Positions 42,780-50,422 of a DNA stretch of 64,000 bases are shown here, in pieces. Every line of letters starts with the position of its first letter. Within the stretch, counting starts at the first letter, position 1. Location: assembly GCF_018390645.1 (NCBI RefSeq), contig NZ_JAHBGC010000029.1:124001-188000 (forward strand). The letters run 5' to 3'. A program made the position numbers and the translations under genes. The notes beneath the pieces were generated by a model. The model was not told the origin of the DNA. It saw only the letters and a list, made by a program, of their open reading frames with translations, and did not search any database. Origin of the DNA: Ancylobacter dichloromethanicus (lineage in GTDB: Bacteria > Pseudomonadota > Alphaproteobacteria > Rhizobiales > Xanthobacteraceae).

Positions 42780-44377
42780 GCGGCGCTGCGGTGCTCGAAC
42801 TCGTCGATGTGCGCAAGAGCTTCGGCCCGATCGAGATATTGCACGGCATCGACTTCGCGCTCCATGCCGGGGAGGTGCACGCGCTGATCGGCGAGAACGG
42901 CGCCGGCAAGTCGACCATCATGAAGATCCTCGGCGGGTTCCTCGCGCCGACTTCCGGCGCGGTGCGGCTCGACGGGGCGCCAGCGCCCTACACCACCGGC
43001 GCCCAGGCGGAGGCGGCCGGCGTGGTGGTGATCCACCAGGAGTTCAACCTCGCCCCCGACCTCACCGTGACCGAGAATATCTGGCTGGGGCGCGAACTGG
43101 GCGGGCTGTTCCTCGACCACCGGGCAATGCGCGCGGGGGCGCAGGCGCTGCTCGACCAGCTCGACAGCCCGATCCGCCCCGAGGCGCGCATCCGCGACCT
43201 GCCCGTTTCCGACCGGCAGATGGTGGAGATCGCCAAGGCGCTGTCGCGAAACGCGCGCGTGCTGATCATGGACGAGCCTTCCGCCGTGCTGACGCATCGC
43301 GAGGTCGAGGTGCTGTTCCGCCAGATCGAGCGGCTGCGCGCGCAAGGGGTGGCGCTGCTCTACACCTCGCACCGGCTGGAGGAGATCACCCGCCTCGCCG
43401 ACCGCCTCACCGTGCTGCGCGACGGGGCGGTGGTGCGGCGGGCCGGGCGCGGGGAATTGACCGAGGACGGCATGGCCACCGCCATGGTCGGGCGCGACCT
43501 GCAGGACATCTACCCGCCCAAGCGCCACCATGCCGGCTCGGTGGCGCTGGAGGTGCGCGGCTTCTGCGTGCCGCCGCTGGTGCGGGACGTCTCCTTCACG
43601 CTGCGGCGCGGCGAGGTGCTGGGCATTTCCGGCCTCGTCGGCTCGGGCCGCACCGAGCTGGCCGAGGGGCTGGTCGGCCTGCGCCCGGCCACCGGCGAGA
43701 TATTGCGCCACGGCGTGCCGGTCGTCCTCGGCTCGGTCCGCGAGGCCGCCGCCCACGGCATGGCGTATCTCACCGAGGACCGGAAGGAACACGGCCTGCT
43801 GCTCGACAAGAACCTCACCGAGAACCTCACCTTGTCGACGCTCGCCCGCTTCGGCTCGCCCTTCATCAAGGCGGCCCGCGAGGAAGAGGCGCTGACCAAG
43901 GCGATCGGCGATTTCGACATCCGCGCCCCGCGCCGCGACATGAAGGTGGGCAACCTCTCCGGCGGCAACCAGCAGAAGCTGCTGCTCGCCAAGACCATGC
44001 TCGGCGATCCCGAGGTGGTGATCATCGACGAGCCGACGCGCGGCATCGATGTCGGCACCAAGAGCCAGATCTACGCCTTCATCGACGCGCTGGCCGCCGA
44101 GGGGCGCAGCGTCGTCGTCATTTCCTCCGACATGCCGGAAATCCTCGGCCTGTCCGACCGGGTGCTGGTGATGCGCCATGGCCGGCTGGCCGGCGAACTC
44201 GAGGGCGCGCGTGTCACCGAGACCGACGTGGTGCGCCTGGTGATGGGCACACAGGAAACGGAAACCGAAACCGAAACCGGCACGCCAGCAACAGGGACGC
44301 CGGCAACAGGAACGCCGGCAACAGGCACGCCGGACACGGCGGCCACACGGGCTTCAGGGAGCGCCTCGCATGTCTGA
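42776..44377 (+). CDS. Sugar ABC transporter ATPase with two ABC domains (RbsA/MglA type)
   Basis: A 533-residue double ATPase for a carbohydrate-uptake-2 importer. The first domain has GENGAGKST, VSDRQMVEIAKAL and LIMDEPSAVLT. The second has the degenerate P-loop SGLVGSGRTELAEGL, NLSGGNQQKLLLAKTM and VIIDEPTRGIDVGTKS, as in RbsA. The GTG start at 42776 overlaps the previous stop (GTGA). The last 30 or so residues are an unusual low-complexity tail (TETETETGTPATGTPATG), encoded by tandem repeats and absent from typical RbsA proteins. The permease start overlaps its end by 8 bases. Confidence 0.92.
   Translation: MSGAAVLELVDVRKSFGPIEILHGIDFALHAGEVHALIGENGAGKSTIMKILGGFLAPTSGAVRLDGAPAPYTTGAQAEAAGVVVIHQEFNLAPDLTVTENIWLGRELGGLFLDHRAMRAGAQALLDQLDSPIRPEARIRDLPVSDRQMVEIAKALSRNARVLIMDEPSAVLTHREVEVLFRQIERLRAQGVALLYTSHRLEEITRLADRLTVLRDGAVVRRAGRGELTEDGMATAMVGRDLQDIYPPKRHHAGSVALEVRGFCVPPLVRDVSFTLRRGEVLGISGLVGSGRTELAEGLVGLRPATGEILRHGVPVVLGSVREAAAHGMAYLTEDRKEHGLLLDKNLTENLTLSTLARFGSPFIKAAREEEALTKAIGDFDIRAPRRDMKVGNLSGGNQQKLLLAKTMLGDPEVVIIDEPTRGIDVGTKSQIYAFIDALAAEGRSVVVISSDMPEILGLSDRVLVMRHGRLAGELEGARVTETDVVRLVMGTQETETETETGTPATGTPATGTPATGTPDTAATRASGSASHV
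44255..44338 (+). repeat. In-frame tandem repeats in the ATPase C-terminus
   Basis: About four copies of the hexamer gaaacc (44255-44278) are followed by about 3.6 copies of a 15-base unit like acgccggcaacaggc (from 44282). Both unit sizes are multiples of three, so copy-number changes keep the frame and only lengthen or shorten the Thr-Glu / Gly-Thr-Pro-Ala tail. Confidence 0.85.
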
Positions 44378-45377
44378 CCTCACGCGCTCCGATACCACGC
44401 GGCCTTCCCTCGCCGCGCGCCTGCCCGGCCTGTCCGCGCTCGGCCCACTGCTGGCGCTGGTCCTGCTGGTCGCGCTCGGCGCCTATCTCAACGACAATTT
44501 CCTCTCCGCCGGCAACGTCACCAACGTGCTCGCCCGCTCCGCCTTCATCGGCATGATCGCGGTAGGCATGACCTTCGTCATCACCTCCGGCGGGCTCGAC
44601 CTCTCGGTCGGCTCGATGGCGGCCTTCATCGCCGGGGTGATGATCCTCGCCATGAACGCCCTGCTGCCGATGATGGGCGTCGGCCTGCCGCTGATCCTGG
44701 CCGGCATGGCCATCGCGCTCGGCGCCGGCCTGCTGGCCGGGCTCGGCAACGGGCTGTTGGTCACCAAGGCGCGGATCGAGCCGTTCATCGTCACGCTCGG
44801 CACCATGGGCATCTTCCGCTCGCTGGTGACGTGGCTGGCCGATGGCGGCACCATCAGCCTCGATTTCGGCGTGCGGCAGTTCTACCGGCCGGTGTATTAT
44901 TCCGGCCTGTTCGGCATCGCCTGGCCGATCATCGTGTTCGCCATCGTCGCCATTGCCGGGCAGGTGGTGATGCGCCACACCCGCTTCGGGCGCTATTGCG
45001 AGGCGATCGGCTCCAACGACAAGGTGGCGCTGTATTCGGCGGTGAATGTCGAGCGCATAAGGCTGATGACCTATGTGCTGCTCGGCCTGCTGGTCGGGCT
45101 CGCCACCATCATGTACGTGCCGCGCCTCGGCTCGGCTTCGGGCTCCACCGGCATGCTGTGGGAGCTGGAGGCGATCGCCGCCGTCATCATCGGCGGCACC
45201 GCGCTCAAGGGCGGCTATGGCCGGGTGTGGGGCACGGTGATCGGCGTGCTGATCCTGAGCCTGATCGACAACATCCTCATTCTGGCGGACCTCGTCTCCC
45301 CCTATCTCAACGGGACGATCCAGGGCGTCATCATCGTGCTCGCGGTGGTTCTCCAGCGCAGCAAATCATCCGCCTGA
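44370..45377 (+). CDS. Sugar ABC transporter permease (RbsC type)
   Basis: A 335-residue inner-membrane permease with about 8-10 hydrophobic segments. Family signatures are VGMTFVITSGGLDLSVGSMAAF near the N-terminus and ELEAIAAVIIGGTALKGGYGRVWGTVIGVLIL (the EAA-like cytoplasmic loop). It forms the homodimeric pore for the RbsA-type ATPase and the downstream binding protein. It overlaps the ATPase gene by 8 bases. Confidence 0.93.
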   Translation: MSDLTRSDTTRPSLAARLPGLSALGPLLALVLLVALGAYLNDNFLSAGNVTNVLARSAFIGMIAVGMTFVITSGGLDLSVGSMAAFIAGVMILAMNALLPMMGVGLPLILAGMAIALGAGLLAGLGNGLLVTKARIEPFIVTLGTMGIFRSLVTWLADGGTISLDFGVRQFYRPVYYSGLFGIAWPIIVFAIVAIAGQVVMRHTRFGRYCEAIGSNDKVALYSAVNVERIRLMTYVLLGLLVGLATIMYVPRLGSASGSTGMLWELEAIAAVIIGGTALKGGYGRVWGTVIGVLILSLIDNILILADLVSPYLNGTIQGVIIVLAVVLQRSKSSA

Positions 45378-45403
45378 GAGCGGAACAACGGGAGGAAATC
45401 ACA

Positions 45404-46369
45404 ATGGAACGCAGGACATTCCTCACAACCACCGCCATCGGCGCAGCCACCGCCGCCGCCGGTTTCTCGCTGCCCGCCATGGCGCAGGGCAAGAAGGCGG
45501 TGATCGGCGTCTCGATCCCCTCCGCCACCCACGGCTATATGGGCGGGCTGAACTGGCACGCGCAGGAGACCATCAAGCGGCTGAAGGCGACCTATCCCAA
45601 CCTCGAATTCGTGCTCGCCACCGCCGGCGCGGTGGGCAAGCAGGTGAACGACATTGAGGACATGGTGGCCACCCGTAACATCGACGCGCTGGTGGTGCTG
45701 CCGTTCGAATCCGAGCCGCTGACCAGCCCGGTCAAGGCGGTGAAGGACGCCGGCAAATGGGTGACGGTGGTCGATCGCGGCCTCTCCCAGCCCGGCATCG
45801 AGGATCTCTATGTCGCCGGCGACAACACCGCCTTCGGCCGGGTCTCCGGCGAGTATTTCAAGGCCAACCTGAAGCCCGGCGCCAAGATCGTGGTGCTGCG
45901 CGGCATCCCCACCACGCTCGACAATGAGCGGGTCGACGCCTTCCAGGCCGCCATCGACGGCTCGGGGATCGAGATCCTCGACATGCAGCACGGCAACTGG
46001 AACCGGGACAAGGCGTTCTCGGTGATGCAGGACTACCTGTCCAAGCACAAGCAGATCGACGCCGTGTGGGCGGCCGACGACGACATGGCGATCGGCGTGA
46101 TGGAAGCCATCGCCCAGGCCGGGCGGCAGAAGGAGATGTGGATCGTCGGCGGCGCCGGCATGAAGGAGATCGTCAAGCGGGTGATGGACAAGGACCCGCA
46201 GATCCCGGTCGACGTCTCCTACACGCCGGGGCAGATTTCCACCGCGCTGGAAGTCACCGCCCTGCGCTTCGTCTCCGACACCCCGGTCTATGGCCGCTTC
46301 ATCATCGGCTCGACGCTGATCACGCCGGAGAACGCGGCGCAGTTCTACTTCCCCGACAGCCCGTTCTGA
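45404..46369 (+). CDS. Sugar ABC transporter substrate-binding protein (RbsB type)
   Basis: A 321-residue periplasmic binding protein of the ribose/galactose (Peripla_BP_4) family. The N-terminus MERRTFLTTTAIGAATAAAGF is a twin-arginine-like signal, cleaved after AMAQ near residue 28. IGVSIPSATHGYMGGLNWHAQE, VDRGLSQPGIEDLYVAGDN and WAADDDMAIGVMEAI are the hinge and sugar-contact regions. GGAGG lies upstream of the ATG. It defines specificity for the importer, but the ligand cannot be read; the operon enzymes suggest a sugar, polyol or inositol-like compound. Confidence 0.92.
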   Translation: MERRTFLTTTAIGAATAAAGFSLPAMAQGKKAVIGVSIPSATHGYMGGLNWHAQETIKRLKATYPNLEFVLATAGAVGKQVNDIEDMVATRNIDALVVLPFESEPLTSPVKAVKDAGKWVTVVDRGLSQPGIEDLYVAGDNTAFGRVSGEYFKANLKPGAKIVVLRGIPTTLDNERVDAFQAAIDGSGIEILDMQHGNWNRDKAFSVMQDYLSKHKQIDAVWAADDDMAIGVMEAIAQAGRQKEMWIVGGAGMKEIVKRVMDKDPQIPVDVSYTPGQISTALEVTALRFVSDTPVYGRFIIGSTLITPENAAQFYFPDSPF

Positions 46370-46377
46370 TGTCGCGA

Positions 46378-46402
46378 CGGGCCGGCGGAACAGGCCGGCC
46401 CG
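46378..46402. terminator. Hairpin between the sugar operon and nrsF (convergent)
   Basis: CGGGCCGG (46378-46385) and CCGGCCCG (46395-46402) are perfect 8-base arms in the 43-base gap between two convergent genes. No T-run follows, so it is a probable, not certain, terminator. Confidence 0.55.
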
Positions 46403-46412
46403 CCCGCTCCCG

Positions 46413-47051
46413 CTACCAGCGGGCGATGCGCGGCGCCAGCAGCGCCCCGAGGGCGGCGAGGCCGAGAATGGCGAGGCTGTACCAGGTGGCGACGAAGAGC
46501 GGCGAATCATCCGGGCAGTGGGCGGCGTAGAAGGCCCCCGCCAGCCCGCCGGCGAGCAGGCCGGCCACCGCCCCGGCCAGCACCGGGCGGGTGGTCGCGC
46601 CATGGCGCAGCGCCAGCAGGAAAATGGCGAGCGGCCCGGCGCCGATCAGCGGGATGAAGGTGAGGCACAGCCGGCTGTTGGTGCCGATGAGCCGCGCCAG
46701 CCAGTCCGCCTCCGGCACCGCCGCCAGTTCCAGCATCACCGCGACCGCGAGCAGCGCCGGCGCCACCAGCAGCCAGGGCACGAGCCGGCCGACGTCGCCG
46801 CCCGGGCGGGCGAGGGTGCGCAGCACCTGGAAGGCGCCCGCGGCCAGCGCCAGCGTCACCGCGAACTTCGCCACGAAGCGCGCCTGTTCCAGCGACGCCA
46901 CCGCATCGGCGCGCGGGCCGAGCGCGAGCATGAACACCGTGCCGCCGAGCAGGACGGCCAGCATGCCGGCCAGCAGCCACGCCGTGCCGAGCGGCGTCGG
47001 CCGGCGGCCGGCATCGGCGGAAATGGCCCTGATGAGATCGTCCGTGTTCAT
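46413..47051 (-). CDS. nrsF: Anti-sigma factor NrsF (DUF1109), six-helix membrane protein
   Basis: A 212-residue inner-membrane protein with a short cytoplasmic N-terminus (MNTDDLIRAISADAG, the usual sigma-binding end) and six hydrophobic helices. It matches the DUF1109/NrsF anti-sigma family that holds SigF at the membrane in Caulobacter. It keeps exactly two cysteines, Cys129 (SRLCLTFIPLIG) and Cys179 (YAAHCPDDSP), 50 residues apart. This equals the spacing of the pair needed for stress release in the Caulobacter protein (131 and 181). The start at 47051 is 1 base after the sigF stop, so the two are co-translated. Loss of binding on metal or oxidative stress would free SigF. Confidence 0.9.
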   Translation of the reverse strand: MNTDDLIRAISADAGRRPTPLGTAWLLAGMLAVLLGGTVFMLALGPRADAVASLEQARFVAKFAVTLALAAGAFQVLRTLARPGGDVGRLVPWLLVAPALLAVAVMLELAAVPEADWLARLIGTNSRLCLTFIPLIGAGPLAIFLLALRHGATTRPVLAGAVAGLLAGGLAGAFYAAHCPDDSPLFVATWYSLAILGLAALGALLAPRIARW

Positions 47052-47052
47052 C

Positions 47053-47589
47053 TCAGTCCCGTCCAAAACGCCGCGCGATCGCGGCCAGTCCCCGGTGCAG
47101 CGCCACCCGCACCGCCGTCTCCTTCATGCCGAGCTGCTGCGCCGTCTCCTTGATGGAGCGGCCCTCGACCGAGATCGCCGCCACCACGGTGCGTGGGCCC
47201 GGCGCCAGGCTCGCCAGCGCCCGGCCGATATCGCGCTCGCTCACGGTCTCGACATCGGGCTGGGCATAGGTCTCGGCGATGTGGTCGAGGTCGACCTCCA
47301 TCCGGCGCCCGCGCCGGCGGTAGGCGTCGATCAGCTTGTGCCGCGCGATGGTGAGCACCCAGGGCAGCACCGCGCTGTCCGGCATCCATGTGTGCCGTTT
47401 CAGGTGGATCGCCAGCAAGGTCTCCTGCACCACATCCTCCGGGTCGATGCCGCCCTGCGCGGTGCGCGAGCTGACATAGGACCGCACGCGCCGCGCGACC
47501 CGTTCGAGAAACCGCGCATAGCTGCGCTCGTCTCCCGCGATGGCGGAGCGCAGCAGGTCGCCGAGTTCCCGGTCATCGCTGCCGTTCAC
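47053..47589 (-). CDS. sigF: ECF RNA polymerase sigma factor, SigF type
   Basis: A 178-residue ECF sigma factor. Region 2 is FLERVARRVRSYVSS to DPEDVVQETLLAIHLKRHTW, with the -10-contacting WVLTIARHKLIDAYRRRGRR helix; region 4 is LASLAPGPRTVVAAISVEGRSIKETAQQLGMKETAVRVALHRGL. The GTG at 47589 is the only good start. A promoter-like motif ends 16 bases upstream of it, which would leave a very short leader. It is paired with nrsF and lies downstream of the bufferin operon, as in the SigF regulon of Caulobacter that answers heavy metals. It probably directs transcription of bufABC-doxX and of itself. Confidence 0.92.
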   Translation of the reverse strand: MNGSDDRELGDLLRSAIAGDERSYARFLERVARRVRSYVSSRTAQGGIDPEDVVQETLLAIHLKRHTWMPDSAVLPWVLTIARHKLIDAYRRRGRRMEVDLDHIAETYAQPDVETVSERDIGRALASLAPGPRTVVAAISVEGRSIKETAQQLGMKETAVRVALHRGLAAIARRFGRD

Positions 47590-47604
47590 GCTTCGTCTCT
47601 CCCT

Positions 47605-47630
47605 TACGCACCGCGACCCCCGGATGTTAC
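47605..47630 (-). promoter_or_regulatory. Predicted SigF-dependent promoter of sigF-nrsF
   Basis: On the minus strand the -35 element GTAACA (47630-47625) is followed by exactly 16 bases and then CGTA (47608-47605). The same arrangement occurs upstream of bufA. SigF-type promoters in Caulobacter have a GTAACC-like -35 and a CG-containing -10 with this spacing. The start codon is only 16 bases past the -10, implying a leader of fewer than 12 bases. Confidence 0.7.
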
Positions 47631-47703
47631 GCGCCGGCGGAAACAGCGTCCAATGGGACGCGGCCGCACAGGGCGGAAAGGAGGCGGCACGCAGGCAATG
47701 CAG

Positions 47704-47742
47704 ACGGCCCCCGCGCCCCGCGCAGGCGGGACCGGAGGCCGT
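47704..47742 (-). terminator. Possible terminator between the doxX and sigF genes
   Basis: ACGGCC (47704-47709) pairs with GGCCGT (47737-47742) and an inner CCCGC/GCGGG pair extends the stem imperfectly. It sits 27 bases past the doxX stop, which would separate the bufferin transcript from the autoregulated sigF transcript. No T-run is present. Confidence 0.35.
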
Positions 47743-47768
47743 TGCCGGTTCGAGCGGGGGGCGCGCGC

Positions 47769-48275
47769 TCAGCGGCGATACAGGCGCCCGACGCGGTGAT
47801 CCAGCGAGACCCGCCCGGGGCCATGGGCCATGATGGCGAGCGCCATGGCGGCCCAGGTCAGGTGGATGGGCCAGCCATCCGGCACGGTGAGCTGCACCAC
47901 GGCGGTCATCGCCAGCAGGCCGAGCGCGGCGAAGCGGGTGCCGAGGCCCAGCACCAGAAGCACCGGCAGCACGATTTCGGCGGCGCCGGCGAGAAAGGCC
48001 ACCAGCGCCGGCGCCGGGAAGGGATAGGGGCCGCCCGGCAGGTGCAGCATGAACTCGTCGGTGAACAGCGTCACCGCGATCTCGTTGAGCTGGAGGAAAC
48101 CGTCCCATTTCAGCATGCCGGATTTCGAGAACGGCACCGCCAGCGCCAGCCGCAGGGCGAGTTGCACCAGCGCGGGCCGGGCCAGCGCCTGAACCAGCCC
48201 GGCCGCCCGCTCGACCAGCGCCGCGAGGCGGGCGGCGGGGGTGGCCGGCTCCGCCGGCTGTTCCATCGGGGTCAT
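47769..48275 (-). CDS. DoxX-family membrane protein of the bufferin operon
   Basis: A 168-residue DoxX/DoxD-like inner-membrane protein with four hydrophobic helices. FSKSGMLKWDGFLQLNEIAVTLF after the first helix and FLAGAAEIVLPVLLVLGLGTRFAALGLLAMTAVVQL are typical of DoxX proteins encoded with DUF692/DUF2063 genes (gigD in gold-induced operons). It overlaps bufC by 4 bases (ATGA). Its role is unproven; an oxidoreductase-like or quinone-linked function supporting peptide maturation or export has been suggested for the family. Confidence 0.88.
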   Translation of the reverse strand: MTPMEQPAEPATPAARLAALVERAAGLVQALARPALVQLALRLALAVPFSKSGMLKWDGFLQLNEIAVTLFTDEFMLHLPGGPYPFPAPALVAFLAGAAEIVLPVLLVLGLGTRFAALGLLAMTAVVQLTVPDGWPIHLTWAAMALAIMAHGPGRVSLDHRVGRLYRR

Positions 48276-49066
48276 GGCAGGTCTTCCCAGGTGAGGCGCG
48301 CAAAGGCGCCGGCCTCGAACAGCGCGGCGATGCCGGCGCCGACATCGAAGGCGGGCGCCGCCTCCAGCGCGCGAGCGGCGGCCTCGCCGAGGGGACGGCC
48401 GGCGGCAAGCGCCGCGACCAGGGCCGCCCCGCCCGGCGGCAGATGGCGCACCTCCACCTCGAAGGCGGGGCGGGTGATCAGCGCCTCTTCCGGCACGCCG
48501 GCATCGATGGTGCCGGCGGTCGCCCCGGCCCGGTTGGCGGCGAAGATCGTCGTCGCCGCGTAGGGCGAACGGACTAGGCGCATCGCTGGATGCGGCGCGA
48601 AGGTGACGTCCGCCAGCCGGTCCGGCGGCACGGCGGCGAGCGCGCCGGGCGCCAGCGGCGCCGCGTCGGCGGCATGATAGGCGTCGAGCCAGCCGCGCTC
48701 GATGCGCGCCACATCGGCGAGAAAGGGCATGGCGCGCGCATATTCATAGCGGGCTATGAAGGCCGGGAAATCGTGGCCATAGTCGAACAGCAGCGGCGAG
48801 GCCGGCGGCGTCTCGCGGGTATGGAAGCGCGCCATGGCGCGGAAGAATTCCACGCCGGTGATGCGCTGCACCGCCGGATAGATCGCCGCCAGCGCGTCGG
48901 TCAGGCTCACCGTGACGTTGTTGCGGTACACATTGTAGCGGCGGACCGCCTGCTTGCCGTTCGGGCCGGCGAGGATGGCGGGGGTCGCCCGCGTGGGATC
49001 GGTGAGCGCGTGGGCGAACGGCCCGGCATAGTCCGGCCGCGGCCGGGACAGATGGTCAGGCGACAT
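48272..49066 (-). CDS. bufC: BufC-type DUF2063 protein, partner of the DUF692 enzyme
   Basis: This 264-residue protein has the DUF2063 (so-called putative DNA-binding) N-terminal domain: [42 protein letters not shown] and the Arg-rich Y-N-V-Y-R-N-N motif. The C-terminal part is the second domain of this family. In bufferin and related RiPP systems this protein recognises the precursor and presents it to the DUF692 enzyme, so the old DNA-binding label is probably wrong. It overlaps bufB by 11 bases and doxX by 4, so the genes are coupled. Confidence 0.9.
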   Translation of the reverse strand: MSPDHLSRPRPDYAGPFAHALTDPTRATPAILAGPNGKQAVRRYNVYRNNVTVSLTDALAAIYPAVQRITGVEFFRAMARFHTRETPPASPLLFDYGHDFPAFIARYEYARAMPFLADVARIERGWLDAYHAADAAPLAPGALAAVPPDRLADVTFAPHPAMRLVRSPYAATTIFAANRAGATAGTIDAGVPEEALITRPAFEVEVRHLPPGGAALVAALAAGRPLGEAAARALEAAPAFDVGAGIAALFEAGAFARLTWEDLP

Positions 49067-50000
49067 GGCGGGCCCCGCGTGCGGTTTCGCGAGCGGCGCG
49101 GCCGGCGTCGTGCGCGGCGTGGCGGTCGAGGATCGCCTGCGCGGCCTGCGCTTCGGCCTTCAGGACCGGCCATTCGGGAATGTTGCTGTCCCATTCGACC
49201 AGCGTCGGCACCGGCCCGCGCCGGGAGATGACGATCTCGAACAGCTTCCACACCGCATCGGCCACCGGGCCGTCATGGCTGTCGATCAGCAGCAGGTCGC
49301 CCTCGTCGTCGGCCTGCGCGGCATGGCCGGCGAGATGGATCTCGCCGACGGCGGCGAACGGGAAATCGCTGAGATAGTCGAGCGCCGAGGCGCCCTGATT
49401 GGTGGCCGAGACGAAGACGTTGTTCACGTCCAGCAGCAGCCCGCAGCCGGTGCGCTGCGCGAGCGCGCGGATGAACGCGGTCTCCGGCATCGTCGATTCG
49501 CGGAAGGTGAGGTAGGTGGAGGGGTTTTCCAGCAGGAGCGGGCGCCCGATCGCCGCCTGCACCTCGTCGATATGGTCGCAGACCGTGCGCAGCGTGGCCT
49601 CGGTGTAGGGCAGCGGCAGCAGGTCGTTGAAGAAGGCGGTCTCGTGCGTCGACCAGGCCAGGTGCTCCGACACCAGCGCCGGCTCGTAGCGGTCGACGAG
49701 GTCCCTGAAGCGGGCGAGATGGCCGCGGTCGAGCGGCTGCGGGCCGCCGATCGACATGCACACGCCATGCAGCGAGACCGGGTTGTCGCGGCGGATCATC
49801 TCCAGCGCGCGGTGCGGCGGGCCGCCGGCACCCATGTAGTTCTCGGCGTGGACCTCGAAGAAGCCCTTCGGCGTGCCGTCGGCGAGGATCGCGTCGAGAT
49901 GCTCGTGCTTGAAGCTGGTGCCGGCCAACCCGGCGAGAGGGTGCGCCGGAAAGCGCGGACGCTCCGCGGGTGCGGCAGTGATGTCGGCTGTTGCGTTCAT
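49056..50000 (-). CDS. bufB: BufB: DUF692 multinuclear non-heme iron (MNIO) peptide-modifying enzyme
   Basis: A 314-residue TIM-barrel iron enzyme of the DUF692 (MNIO) family. Iron-ligand motifs are all present in order: [11 protein letters not shown] (His), VSEHLAW (Glu, His), LLENPSTYL (Glu), [13 protein letters not shown] (Asp, Asn), GEIHLAGHA (His), DSHDGPV (Asp, His) and [11 protein letters not shown] (Glu). These enzymes rearrange cysteines of a small peptide; in bufferins they form thiooxazoles that bind copper. The ATG at 50000 lies 47 bases after bufA, the substrate gene. The 25-residue C-terminal extension ([16 protein letters not shown]) is Ala/Arg-rich and overlaps the start of bufC. 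Confidence 0.94.
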   Translation of the reverse strand: MNATADITAAPAERPRFPAHPLAGLAGTSFKHEHLDAILADGTPKGFFEVHAENYMGAGGPPHRALEMIRRDNPVSLHGVCMSIGGPQPLDRGHLARFRDLVDRYEPALVSEHLAWSTHETAFFNDLLPLPYTEATLRTVCDHIDEVQAAIGRPLLLENPSTYLTFRESTMPETAFIRALAQRTGCGLLLDVNNVFVSATNQGASALDYLSDFPFAAVGEIHLAGHAAQADDEGDLLLIDSHDGPVADAVWKLFEIVISRRGPVPTLVEWDSNIPEWPVLKAEAQAAQAILDRHAAHDAGRAARETARGARHVA

Positions 50001-50047
50001 GTCGGGTCTGCCCTTTCCGGCGCGCATGTGAGGTGCGGGACGGCGGA

Positions 50048-50353
50048 TCAGATCGGCTTCAGCGAGCCGTGCTTGCCATTGGGAAGCACGATCGAGGCGC
50101 AGGTGCCGCCGGCGACGAACTTCCACGCATTGCCCTGGAAATCCACGGTCGAGGTGCCCTGGCAGGTGGTGCCGGGACCGGCGGCGCAATCGTTCTGGCC
50201 CTTCAGCGCGACGCCGTAGCACTTCTCCTTGTGGGCGGCGGCGGCGGCCTCGCCCTCGGCCTTGGTGAGGGGCGCGGCGCCCGCCAGCGAAGCGAAGGCG
50301 GTGGCGACGGCGCCGGCCAGAATGGCCGAGCTGACAACGTTCTTGACGGACAT
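50048..50353 (-). CDS. bufA: BufA1: bufferin precursor peptide (DUF2282), exported, four cysteines
   Basis: A 101-residue precursor: signal peptide residues 1-27 ([20 protein letters not shown], cleavage near AGAA), then a core with exactly four cysteines at 45, 56, 64 and 85 ([28 protein letters not shown]). The KCYG-x7-DC, C-x-GTS-T-D and GGTC pattern defines the DUF2282 family, recently shown in Caulobacter to be copper-sequestering, ribosomally made peptides (bufferins) modified by the DUF692 enzyme. The mature peptide should act in the periplasm. A GGAGAG site precedes the ATG, and the gene is preceded by a SigF-like promoter and a 17-base palindrome. Confidence 0.95.
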   Translation of the reverse strand: MSVKNVVSSAILAGAVATAFASLAGAAPLTKAEGEAAAAAHKEKCYGVALKGQNDCAAGPGTTCQGTSTVDFQGNAWKFVAGGTCASIVLPNGKHGSLKPI

Positions 50354-50371
50354 GGGGTCTCTCCATTGCTG

Positions 50372-50388
50372 GTGTCCGTAACGGACAC
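50372..50388. promoter_or_regulatory. Perfect 17-base palindrome in the bufA leader
   Basis: GTGTCCGT-A-ACGGACAC lies between the predicted -10 (50397-50400) and the start codon (50353), starting almost exactly where transcription should begin. A one-base centre makes an RNA hairpin awkward, so a DNA-binding site (a second regulator layered on SigF) is the simpler reading. Confidence 0.5.
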
Positions 50389-50396
50389 GGCAGCAC

Positions 50397-50422
50397 TACG
50401 GCGCCCGGGAAGGGCCCGTTAC
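50397..50422 (-). promoter_or_regulatory. Predicted SigF-dependent promoter of the bufferin operon
   Basis: On the minus strand the -35 element GTAACG (50422-50417) is followed by exactly 16 bases and CGTA (50400-50397). This matches the sigF upstream motif in sequence and spacing (GTAAC[G/A]-N16-CGTA). The start codon is 43 bases past the -10, leaving room for a leader and the GGAGAG ribosome site. Confidence 0.75.
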
